This document shows positions 1 through 14,612 of a stretch of 64,000 nucleotides of DNA, in pieces; within the stretch, counting starts at the first letter, position 1; the number at the start of each line of letters is the position of its first letter. The notes beneath the pieces were generated by a model. The model made no database searches. It worked only from the letters and a program-made list of their open reading frames with translations, and was not told the origin of the DNA. Origin of the DNA: Phallusia mammillata (Eukaryota > Chordata > Ascidiacea > Phlebobranchia > Ascidiidae); contig QLIY01000396.1 in the NCBI GenBank assembly GCA_003260075.1, forward strand, positions 62,001-126,000, read 5' to 3'. A program made the translations under genes and the position numbers.

Positions 1-107
1 GAAAATATTCAATCAAAATTTAAATGTAAACATGTACATGCATTTTTTCCTTTTTTAGGTTTTCAATTGAGTTAAATAGGTATGGTTGGAATTTGTTTCA
101 TTTTTAC

Positions 108-3100
108 CTCAGTCAATCCACGAGCAGCAGTTCTAACAAGTGAAACTGTTGCAGGATCAGCATCTTTGTCCAGGTAATCCAAAATGGAGCAACTTTCCAC
201 AGCTCCACATGTATAAGCCCCTGGACTTGCCACACCTTGATCAAGTTAGCAACATTATAACAACTGGTTACAGACAAAAAACAGCAGTAAAACAAGCATT
301 TACTAAATCAGACTTGTATAAACTGGCTAGTATTTCTTGCTTAATTTGATGTTAATTTGAAATGCTGGTAAATCTTGCTACAAATAACAACCAATATAAC
401 ATTACAAAAATGGACCTTTGGCTCTTGATCTTTGAGTGAAAACAAATTTTCTCTTTCCACCTCCTTCTTTTGTAAGAACAGCAACATGTAGACCAAATGA
501 TGTGCTGTAGATTTTATTAACTTCTCCTTTGTCTGGTACAATATTTGATTTCTCAATCTCATCAAAGCTTCTCCAGATGTCTCTGATTGCTCGGTGATGG
601 CAATATGTTGACTGTTTAAATCTGCAAAGATTTCAACAACAAACCAAAAAAAGTAAACCAAAACTCTTTATTTGTCTAAATACCATAAGTTGAAAATCTT
701 TTGAAAAAGGTGAGTAAACAGGAAACATAACATAAAAGTGCATGTTTGTTTACACTACATTACAATTTAATTTTGTTGTATAATATGTACCACTTCTCAC
801 CTGAGTTCAATATGCTGACTTTCTTCTTCTCCTTCACGATCCAACACAATTTTCTTCAGAGCAATGTTTGGGTTGTTATCAATTATTTTTTGTTTTGCTT
901 TCTGTAGATATTCTTTCTTGTTTTTAATGTACATTTTATCTAGGTGGTCTTCAATAGGACTGAAAAGAAACATTGCTTTTTATGAAATGCACAACCTTTT
1001 TAATTTTATAAAAGTATACTTACTGTTCCTCTTCGCTGTGCCTTTCCACAAGGCATAAAAGATTTTTTTCAACATAGGTTGGTTTGGGACTGTTGAAACG
1101 TTCTTCCATGGTGACATGCTCATCAACCTAGAGCAACAAAAAGGTTAGGTTTTGTTCTGGGATCACATCGTAGTCTTTACCTACTAAATGCTTAGTTCAG
1201 TCATTTACTTATTTAGGGATAACCCTAAAATTGCTACAACCATTGGACCATACTTCATTGCCTGTCTAAAACTGCAAAGCACATTTTATTTACCCATTTT
1301 ATGTTTTTATTGTAGTATTTTTTTATTAGCCTTAAGTACATATTGTGGACAGTTAATGAAACACTTTACATTTAAAAGAAATCACCAACCAAATGACTAG
1401 TACAAAGTTGTCAATTTAAAATAAACAATATATTCAATACCTCCTTAACCATTGAATCGACCACAAAGATGCTGGTGTTCATCAAAAACCCACAAGAAAA
1501 GAATTCACCCTTTGACTCTTTTAGTTTAAATGGATTTTCATCACTGAAGTGGTCAGCCACAATTTTCTGAAAGTTAGGGCATTTCTCCACATCTCCACAA
1601 CATTGCCAAATCAACTGATTAATTTTGCCACCAGCACTTCCATCAGAAATTGAGACTTTTACGTCATCAATATAAAGTGATTTGTTGTCGCTCAGTCTTA
1701 TTTCATGCTGTTGTCCTAAAGGAAATGCCAAAATAAAAAGAAAGAAACACAATTTTGTTCTTTAAACAAACAAACCAAACAAACGATTCTATGTAAGATT
1801 TTCGCAAATGAGTGTGCTAATTTGTAGTGAAAATTTTTGTGAAGCTATTTGAATAAATGTAGTTTTGTAGAAAACTAACACATTGGCTTATAAATTGTAA
1901 GTGGGTATAAGTGAAGGGCTAAACAAAGTGATTTTGCATTACTGAAACAACACCTTGGGAGAAATACTGTGTGGACATTTCCTCCCATGGACGTTTTCCA
2001 GACTTAGTAGTAAAAACAACCAATCCAAATGCAAAAACATCTCGTTTTTCTTTGTTCCAGCCTTTTGGAGCAGAGTACCGTACATGGCCCTAGTATTTTC
2101 ATAAAATGTAAAACAAATAATTTTTACAAACTGGGAAATAACTACATGGTATATAAGCAGTAAAAATGCACTACATTTGTTAGGCAATGTTAAAACCCTA
2201 AGTTATTTTTAAAAAAAAAACACCAACTTTCATGTTTACATGCAACATATACTTCTGGACTAGTCCAAGTTAACAAAAACAATTTTAACTAGATTTTTGT
2301 GGGATAGAAAACATGCATAGATGATTGAAAAGATTTGTTTGTATCATACCTCTGAATCATCTGTACTGACATTGTGGCATGACAATCCAAAATCACAGAG
2401 CTTTGCAACAGGATAAATTGGTTTAGTGTCCAACTAAAAAAAGATAAAAAACAATTTTACCATACAGTCAAACAAAATTCATAACTTACTTATTGGCATA
2501 AAGGATAAAGCCACTATAAATGGAATAATGAATGTGTTTATTAGTCTTCTGAGGAATATACAATACTGATAATAATGGTGTGAAATATTGGACCGTTATT
2601 GCACTAATGGTGGGATAATTTTTTGCTAATACCTTTGAGAATAAACCATCACATTGTTTTGTTTTTGCCAGGATAGTCATGTTGGGAATGACTGAGTTTA
2701 AGGGAATTTTCACTGCATTGTCCTAAATTTTGTTACATTTTTTGGTTATAAGACGCCAAAACAAAAAAAGGAAATATAAAACTGCTGGTACATCACCAGG
2801 ACAAAGTCCTGGATGCCTATTACCATAGCATCATTCACAGCTGAAAAGCATATTAGCCCATAGCAGGCTTAATCCATTCATTACCAAGATATTTTCTGGT
2901 CTCAAGTCCCTGTGAAATATTCCCTGTGAGTGCAAGTAATCCATAGCATTTGCAACTTGGTGTGCAATATGCCAGGTACGAAAATCTGACAAACCACTAC
3001 CATCATCAGTGACAGTTGATCTGATGTACTTCATTAATGTTATCTGAATAATGCAAGTATTTACTGGTAACTGAAATTCAGAGTAGCTTAACAAGGCACA

Positions 3101-4173
3101 GACTTAGAAACCTAATCATAAGAAAAAATGCTTTTTAAATAGCTTAAAATGTACTAATGCCCTCAATGGCAATTTCCTTTTCAGACAAGTTAACACTTGG
3201 GATGACCAAAAAACATAGAACTCAATTTGCATGTGTAAAATGAAAATCAACATCTGAACTAAAAGTGATTAACGATACACATTCAAAATAATTTGCATTT
3301 GGTTACTGGAAACTTCAATACCTTTACTTCATCACACAGCGCTGTGATTTATGAATTTAGGCATAAATGTTGGCAAAAATTGTTCAAGTAAAATAGAAAC
3401 CAAAAACCTTTTTTTCCTTTTGAAATACAAAAGTGAAACAACTTTTTGGCACATAATTAATTAGAGTAAAGCAAATGCATATATTTCTGCCTTTACTTCA
3501 ATGTATTCCATGACAATGAAAACTTGTTTATTGAAGATGCCACTTCCTCTAAAGGCAATAATGTTGTCATGCCTTAAAGACCTGCAAGTTAAATTTGAAA
3601 ATTAAAGCAAAATAAGAGTTGTAAAAAAAATGAACAGACATTAGTGTTTATTACCTTAGAGTCTTGGACTCTTCACTGAAGTTAGTTGCCGACCCTTCAC
3701 TGAAGTCAGAATTTTCTTCATCATTTTGTGTTATTTGAACTTTGACAGCAACGGGCTGGCCTTTGAGACTTGATTTGTAAACAGCTCCAAATTTTCCTGA
3801 CCCAATTTTCCTTAATTTGTGCTCTTTTTCCAAACCAACTTCCTCAGGTTTCAATTCAGTTGGTTCTGTGAAATCAAATAACTTTTCTAGTCAATTCTGC
3901 TATTGGAAAGTGAAAATAGTGAAATTATTTGCTTTAATATATGAATTAACAATAAGAAAAATATCATAATAAATTAAAACAAACACTGTACTGTGAAACA
4001 AAGATTTTTGTACCTTGTTCAAAGTTAAGATTTTTAATCAAATTATCCAATTCTTCCAATGATTTGGCAATATTTGAAAGGTCCTCATAGACACTTGTTT
4101 CTTTTGTACTTTCTAAAATATTTTTCAGGTTTTCAAGAACTTTTCCAGACAACACAGACAGCTGCTTAGCCAT
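108..4173 (-). CDS. TKL-type protein kinase with C-terminal Nudix-like region (3' end outside window)
   Basis: I assembled eleven in-frame exons: 4173-4014, 3865-3655, 3581-3497, 3043-2885, 2433-2350, 2089-1954, 1715-1441, 1127-1024, 959-801, 621-416 and 235-108. They total 569 codons and the gene continues off the left edge. Residues 1-55 are a helical region. The kinase domain follows, with glycine loop GSGKFG (75-80), VAVK lysine 95, alpha-C Glu119, HRDLRPEN (196-203), DFG (219-221) and SAPK in place of APE (239-242), so the catalytic residues are present. LIWQCCGDVEKCPNF matches the end of tyrosine-kinase-like folds. After a charged linker, residues about 475-569 contain KFVFTQRSRAKG, PGAYTCGAVES and RTAARGLTE, which resemble the core strands and helix of a Nudix hydrolase with a long insertion. 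The start is the only ATG before the helical region. The kinase call is firm. The Nudix call is an inference, since the usual REL reads RGL and the box is cut by the window. Confidence 0.75.
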
Positions 4174-4551
4174 ATTTTTTACAACGAAGCACTAAAAATA
4201 AAATTACAAATCAGAAACATATGTCTACTTATTCGATTTAAAACCATTATTATTACACAATCGAAAATGACAAGTTCTTTTCCCACAAACAGGTCATAAA
4301 ATATTTAAATTTGTTATAACACTGACGGGCACAATAATAAAGTTGAACATACAATGAATTGGCACATAACGAAATTGTTGCAAAACTATGAGTTTACAAA
4401 AAATATTGTCAACGGACAGAATAAAGTTGTTTGGCCTACATTACAAAATGCCAAACATACAGCAAAAGATTAGAAAATAGCATTTAAAATATATAACTAC
4501 AGCTACATTTTTACATGTTTGAGTCTTAAAAGGTGAAATGCAATTTAATTG
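4174..4551. other. Spacer between kinase and LACC1
   Basis: This 378-bp AT-rich spacer separates two same-strand genes. On the minus strand, about 20 bases before the kinase ATG, there is a run of T ending in AG, which could be a splice or trans-splice acceptor. No coding or repeat signal is visible. Confidence 0.4.
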
Positions 4552-5745
4552 TCATTTCAGACCAATATATCCAACTTGGTTTCCAAACTGTGATCCATCT
4601 CTTCTAAATGAGAAAAATCTTTTTTCAGGATCACATTTGGTGCAAATTTTAACACTTGTTTCATCAATGTTATTTAGAAGAATTCCTTCTTTTTCCAACA
4701 AGGTAACAGCAGCCAATCGCAAATCTATGTATGGTTTTGGGCAATCTTTTTTCCACACCACACAGTCTTTATGAATGGGAGAAAACATTTCTACACCTTC
4801 AATGCCAAACTCCATGCAACAAACGCTTAGTGATGGCCCAATAGCTACTTTGATATTTTTCGCATCACTTCCATAACTCTTTTTCATGCTATCTACAGTG
4901 CTTTGTATGATACCTTTAAGAATGCCTTTCCAGCCAGCATGGGCTGCACCACATGCCTTTGCAATAGGGTCTGCGAATAAAACTATGTTACAATCAGCCC
5001 CTGGTGCAGCAACAGTAACTCCTGGAGTATTTGTTACAATCCCATCATAGGATTGTGGCTCAGGACCTTCATAGACCCAAACATCCTTTCCATGCACAGC
5101 TTTGGCTATCACAAGTTTTGCAACATCAAATTGGCCTGCCTTGGCCAGAAGATTGTGATTTGCTTTCACTACTGCTCTCGAGTCTTTCTTTCTTGCAGAA
5201 AAACACATATTCAGAGATGCCAAGCCAGGGCAAACAGACAAACCACCAGATCGAGAGGAAAAACCATGATTGCAAGAATCTGGAATAACTCTAGACCTGT
5301 ACACAGTAACAGCCTCTTTGGGCTCAAGGTTTTTCAGATACTGCCTGAATCTATCTGCAAATGAACCTTCACCAGTTTCATGGATAAATCTAACATCACC
5401 AGCATTCTTTACAACCAAAGAGTAATTTTCTGGAAACACTTCTTTACAAAAGCCCTGAATCTCTGTCTCTATTTGATTGGGACAAAACACAATTGCATTG
5501 TTTATTTTACTTCCGTCCATCACACATTTCAACTGAAAGATGCCATGTACATGTTGATTCTTCTGTGTTTCCACTAACGTAATAGATATCTGTAGTTTCT
5601 CAGACAGAACTTTGGTGTATGACGATGATAATGACTCATTGCCAAGTACCAAAACACTTTGTGCTGGGAATACTTGCAGATCTTTTAACTCTTTCTCAAC
5701 AAAGTTTGTGTCACATTCGCCAATCACCAAAACGGCCGTCATCAC
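4552..5745 (-). CDS. LACC1: LACC1-like laccase-domain purine nucleoside enzyme (FAMIN family)
   Basis: This single-exon gene encodes 397 residues, against about 430 in vertebrate LACC1. The C-terminal half is the laccase-domain (DUF152/YfiH) fold. Visible catalytic and metal-site residues are His218 in KAVHGKD, Cys252 in PGADCNIV and His269 in AAHAGWKG, with IGPSLSVCC at 302-310 and CTKCDPEKRFFSFRRDG near the C-terminus. The N-terminal 150 residues are the family-specific, less conserved part. Known members act on purine nucleosides (adenosine deaminase, phosphorylase and methylthioadenosine activities) and in mammals shape macrophage immunometabolism. The gene lies 378 bp upstream of the kinase on the same strand and head to head with TMEM185. 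Whether it is co-transcribed with the kinase cannot be told. MM at the start leaves a choice of two adjacent ATGs. Confidence 0.93.
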   Translation of the reverse strand: MMTAVLVIGECDTNFVEKELKDLQVFPAQSVLVLGNESLSSSYTKVLSEKLQISITLVETQKNQHVHGIFQLKCVMDGSKINNAIVFCPNQIETEIQGFCKEVFPENYSLVVKNAGDVRFIHETGEGSFADRFRQYLKNLEPKEAVTVYRSRVIPDSCNHGFSSRSGGLSVCPGLASLNMCFSARKKDSRAVVKANHNLLAKAGQFDVAKLVIAKAVHGKDVWVYEGPEPQSYDGIVTNTPGVTVAAPGADCNIVLFADPIAKACGAAHAGWKGILKGIIQSTVDSMKKSYGSDAKNIKVAIGPSLSVCCMEFGIEGVEMFSPIHKDCVVWKKDCPKPYIDLRLAAVTLLEKEGILLNNIDETSVKICTKCDPEKRFFSFRRDGSQFGNQVGYIGLK

Positions 5746-6495
5746 TTTACTAATTGCTGTCGAATGTGGTATTGGTAGAACTATTGGTACGTAATAAAGA
5801 ACATCATATTTTTCAAAAGAGGAAGTAAACGTGAAACGTTTTGGTTCCTCATTCCTTTGTCATGTGATATGGGCTTAACGAGGCGAAAGTACTCTAATGG
5901 TGGCTTGTTTGTTATTGCTTTCTTTCTTTTTAATATTAGGTGGTTCAAAAAGAAAATGTAAGATTGGCCACAATCCCATTTAACTTGCAATGATAAACAA
6001 TGATGAAGTCAATTGATTTCGGGATTTTCCCAATTTGAATGGTGAGGTGCTTTCCCTAAAGGTGGTTGTCACAAATTCAAGGACACATACAATTAGTTTT
6101 TATTAGCCACTATGTGTTTATTGGCAAGCATAAATTTACTTAAGAATTGAAAGAAAATCTAAACCAAATCAAAGTTCAATATTACCAATATTTTTTGTAA
6201 ACATTAATATTGGTTGAAGTTTACAAAAAATTATTAGGGATTTGTTATTGTACGTCACTACGATTTTTACATTTTTTAGACTGTAAAAACTTTGGTAAAA
6301 TTGATAATGAATGTAAAAAAATAATACGCCCCTTCTCCCCCTCTCATTGCCTTTGTGAAAAAAAATCAATACATCATAGAAATCATCACAAAAAAAGATT
6401 TTTTTGGAAGAGAAGCGTTGTAGCAGCTCGATATTGTTGTTCGTTTCGCCCGAGTGTTTGCTTTGTCTAATTTAGTCCCGGTGCTTGACAGAAAA
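5746..6495. promoter_or_regulatory. Shared upstream region of LACC1 and TMEM185
   Basis: About 750 bp separate two divergent start codons, so the promoters of both genes, or a shared one, must lie here. It is AT-rich, with no CpG-island-like stretch and no clear TATA element that I can fix. The position is the evidence; no individual site is supported. Confidence 0.35.
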
Positions 6496-10766
<4,271 letters not shown>

Positions 10767-10910
10767 AATGTAGACCTGTTGTTTGTCCCTTTATTTTTTA
10801 AACACTGGTGCTCCATATGTTGTTCACCAGACAAACATGCATACACACATAACTATCTTTATTTCTCTGTTTAAAACAGACCTGTTTTTACCCATTTATT
10901 TTGTCTGCTG

Positions 10911-10916
10911 AATAAA
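10911..10916 (+). terminator. Polyadenylation signal of TMEM185
   Basis: AATAAA lies about 145 bases after the TMEM185 stop codon in otherwise non-coding DNA and is the first such hexamer downstream. Confidence 0.5.
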
Positions 10917-11118
10917 TATGGTTATACTACAAAGTATGGTCTGCTTCAGACAACTTAAAGCTACAACAAGCCGGTAAAGTATGAATTTTTCACCAAAAAT
11001 AAATTTGCATGTAGGAATAACATTATGTGTCCTTCTAGCCAATTCAGAAGCACTCAGTATTTATTACTTTTATTCCATAAATTTTATCTTTATGGATTTT
11101 CTACACCTGGGTTTAAGG

Positions 11119-12172
11119 CAGGGGTCTCCAACCACTGATCTCTATAAACCCTGGATTGCGCTACTGGCCGTCGCGGTTGGGGGGGGGGTATATTGCCAAA
11201 GATGACAAAGTTTTTTGTTTTACTCACCCGTCGAGTGTTCAACAAAGGAAAATTATTGATATTGATCACTAAGTTAAAAAAATCAACTTTTGTGGTTCAT
11301 TATGATGAAATGATGCGAATATTGTCTGATCATTAAAGCGTAAACGTCAGAATCCGTTTGGTTCCTTGTGTTAACTGTAGGTTTATGCATGAGGAACTCA
11401 TACGTTTGAAGGCTAACCAACATTTTATTGACACTTGGGGGGGGGGCATTATGATGAAATAATGCGAATATTGTCTGATCATTAAAGCGTAAACATCAGA
11501 ATCCGTTTGGTTCCTTGTGTTAACTGTAGGTTTATGGATGAGGAACTCATACGTTTGAAGGCTAACCAACATTTTATTGACACTTGAGTAGGCCGCATAT
11601 ATACTGTTTCAGATGCCTAGGACAGCGGTTTCCAAACCATTTCTTATTCATAACAAACGTTTTGTAATTTTCCCGATTTGGACTAGGGGTCCAAGATAAA
11701 TTTAATGCTAAAGCTAATTAAAGCAAAATGAAATCTTCAGCTGCTACAAGTAATTTTCGCTTTTACCATCACATTTTAGGGTTCATTTCACCGAAATAAT
11801 ATTTGCTTGGTTACACATATCAAAGATCTAAGAGCGGTTTGTGACATCACAGATAAAACTAAGATATTAAATTATGCCCAACAATTGCTTTCATTGTTAC
11901 TTGTGATGAAATACAAAAAAGCCTTGATCAACGCGCAAGTGAGATTGTAAAGACATGACATCTTGAAAGTTAACGAAAATAGCGGCGACAGCCGCTAAAT
12001 GACCAAAGACTTACTTAGTTTGGAAAATGCTGGCCTAAAGTGTCAATAAAGTGGTGTAGCATGCAGTATTAGGGACTTTGAAAGCATTTTGGCATCCAAG
12101 GGCGCATGTGGCCCGCGGCATCAAAGCAGTTCGAAAATTGGCCCCGGACAAAGTTAGAGTTGGAGACCCCTG
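11119..12172. mobile_element. Non-autonomous hAT-type element, TSD GTTTAAGG
   Basis: Perfect 14-base inverted ends CAGGGGTCTCCAAC and GTTGGAGACCCCTG are flanked by the identical 8-bp duplication GTTTAAGG at 11111-11118 and 12173-12180. No transposase reading frame is visible inside. The interior holds two G-run junctions (11179-11188 and 11437-11446) with duplicated flanks. A third copy of the right end follows the G-run at 12201-12210. The true element is therefore shorter than the 1.05 kb drawn here. Confidence 0.85.
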
Positions 12173-12180
12173 GTTTAAGG

Positions 12181-14089
12181 TAACTATCATGTATGTCTTA
12201 GGGGGGGGGGTTCAAAGCAGTTCGAAAATTGGCCCCGGACAACGTTAGAGTTGGAGACCCCTGGTTTAAGGTAACTATCATGTATGTCTTAAAGTAAAGG
12301 AATTTTAGTGGGATACTGTTGGGGAAAATCAATCTAAAATTTAGATTTAGATTCTAAATCTATAGGCAAAAATTCAAAATTAGAAATAACATTTGCTATC
12401 ACTCTTCATGACACTTACTGAACTCTTTGTTTTTGACCTACTAGCGACCCATGCTTACCACAAAAAATAAGATTAGGCTGTATGGATTGTGTGATAATAG
12501 TTTAAATGCACAGTGCTGATGAATAGGAATCAGCCATCTTGCAATAAATAGTATAAGTCGCTTGTCAATATGAGAAAAAAATAATAATTGTAATCAACAG
12601 TTTAAGTTTGCAGTGTTAATATGCATGTAAGAGACAAGGTCATAATACTGTTTAATGCCAATGTTTGGACCTGGTGTTTTTTTGTGTTGTAATGAATATT
12701 TATTTACGATCAATCAAGTAATTTCCGTTTGGATGCTGGACTAAGACATGCATTTCGACAAGAGTTTTTTACAGCGCTTTCGGTTTGGCCTCGTCAGAAG
12801 TGGTATTACTATGGTAGTCATACATTTGGAAACACAAAATTTTAACGTAATATCCTATGCTTGCTGTATTGGCACAGTGCACTGAAGATCTTTAATAAAC
12901 ATGTTTAGCCGAGCAACTTACTGCCAGTGAATTTGTTGTTTATTGAAACTATGTGACAAGCTTAATAAAATAAATTAAAAAATAACAATCACTTTTTCGA
13001 CAAACATTTTTAACCTATGGCGTCGTTTTGATCAAGACAATAGCTACAAGGTGATTACGCAGTTGAAGAGCCAAAAACTAGAGGGATTTGGTTAATTGCA
13101 TACCGGTTAAATCTATAATCCGTTTAATTGCATAGCAATCCTAAAAACCTATTTTAGCTTTATACTAGCAACATTGTTTCCATTTTTTTATTCTCTCCTG
13201 TTCATTAAGAAATATCATTAACCGCTTTTGTGAGGACAAAAATCAACCCACCCTTTTCTCTCCAACCCACCCTTTTCTCTCCAACCCACCCTAAGCACAC
13301 ATCTCAACTTGTCACCAAAGAGGAACCGTGCCGACCTCTCAGTCGATAATTGGAGGGACTAGCAATTGTGAAGTCTTTGAACAAATTATTAAGCAATTCA
13401 AAATGCAGCAGGTATTGCTGACATAAACACAGCAAACTCATTGCAAGAATATTGTGCATAAAGCTGCATTAGAAACACAAAAACGTATAGCCCATTAGCA
13501 CAGGTTAAATAATAAATAAAAATACCACATACCTTAGTTACAATAAACTAGAATATAATTACAAAAAGTACTTTTAGCTACAATATACTAAAAATACAAC
13601 AAAAGTGATACAGGTTGGAAAATAAAAGGCAATTTGGAGACGGCATGCTTTTCTATGCAGTGTCGATTTGAAATAAAGTTTTGGAAAACACAGTGTTGAT
13701 TTGATTTTATGAGATACCGCGACAGCTGTACAAACTTAACAGTACTGTACATGGATATGTACAATAATTACATAAAAAAATTCTTGATGGTGACAATATT
13801 AAAGCCTTTCATATGTTTACTAGCACATTGAAGTATGCAGTAAAGTTGCTCAAAAATGCATACAAATCCACTTTAGCATACACAAAAAGTTTACATGTTT
13901 TGTCGGTTTAAGATACACTCATCACAGTTGGATATTACCAACACAATTTAGGCAAAATAAAGCGTCATTTTCACTTAAAATCTTGTGTCTCATGCCAGAA
14001 AATGAAGCCATTTGCAAATAATGTGTTAACAACGTCTAAAATCGCCATCCAAAACGCCAAGCCCACTCTGTAAGATCTGCCATTCCAGT

Positions 14090-14148
<59 letters not shown>

Positions 14149-14612
14149 TTAATCCTTGAACAGCACTACATTTGTCAAAAAACTTTCAAACCTTTTAACC
14201 TGATGGATAGTCAGGTACATAAAATTTGTTTTCGATAAGTCCCAGCATTTTTTACTGTTGTTTTAAGTGAATTATGATTTTGAGACTTTCTGTTTTTTGT
14301 GCGGCGCAGAGCAGCTTTAGGCGTGCGAATTTTTGTTATAAAGGTCAAGAAGCACATGCATGGCCGTATCAAGCATAAAACTTTGTTTGAAATAGTGAAC
14401 GGGCCTGCTGTTTGCAATTTAACAACAAAATCCCACCAAATACAGGCGAATTTATGTAAGCATATGAGCAATGTCGATGGACTAATGCAAGAAATGAACT
14501 TGGAAACTTGTATTGTGGCTTTCCTTCATTGCCTTAGATACCAGCCCTCGTATTCAAGCAACTCTTGGCTCAACAAGGACGAACAACATCAACGACCATA
14601 CATTCTACTTAT
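12181..14612. other. Intergenic region between convergent TMEM185 and USP38
   Basis: No gene is supported here. It contains a second partial copy of the hAT right end (12211-12280), a short tandem repeat of CAACCCACCCTTTTCTCTC near 13245-13290, AT-rich unique sequence, and a 58-base G-run at 14090-14147 that I regard as a gap-type artefact. Confidence 0.5.
14090..14147. other. 58-base G-run, probable assembly gap filler
   Basis: An uninterrupted run of 58 G appears in a locally AT-rich region, with unrelated sequence on each side. It resembles the other long runs at 46152-46191, 58783-58859 and 62699-62772. Such purity is unusual for real simple repeats here. Confidence 0.6.

Noticed and set aside
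406..621. Alternative reading frame of the second kinase C-terminal exon
   Set aside because: The longer open frame does not join its neighbours in phase; the frame giving KFVFTQRSRAKG joins on both sides.
5031..5577. Plus-strand open frames over LACC1
   Set aside because: They are antisense shadows of the continuous, clearly homologous minus-strand LACC1 frame.
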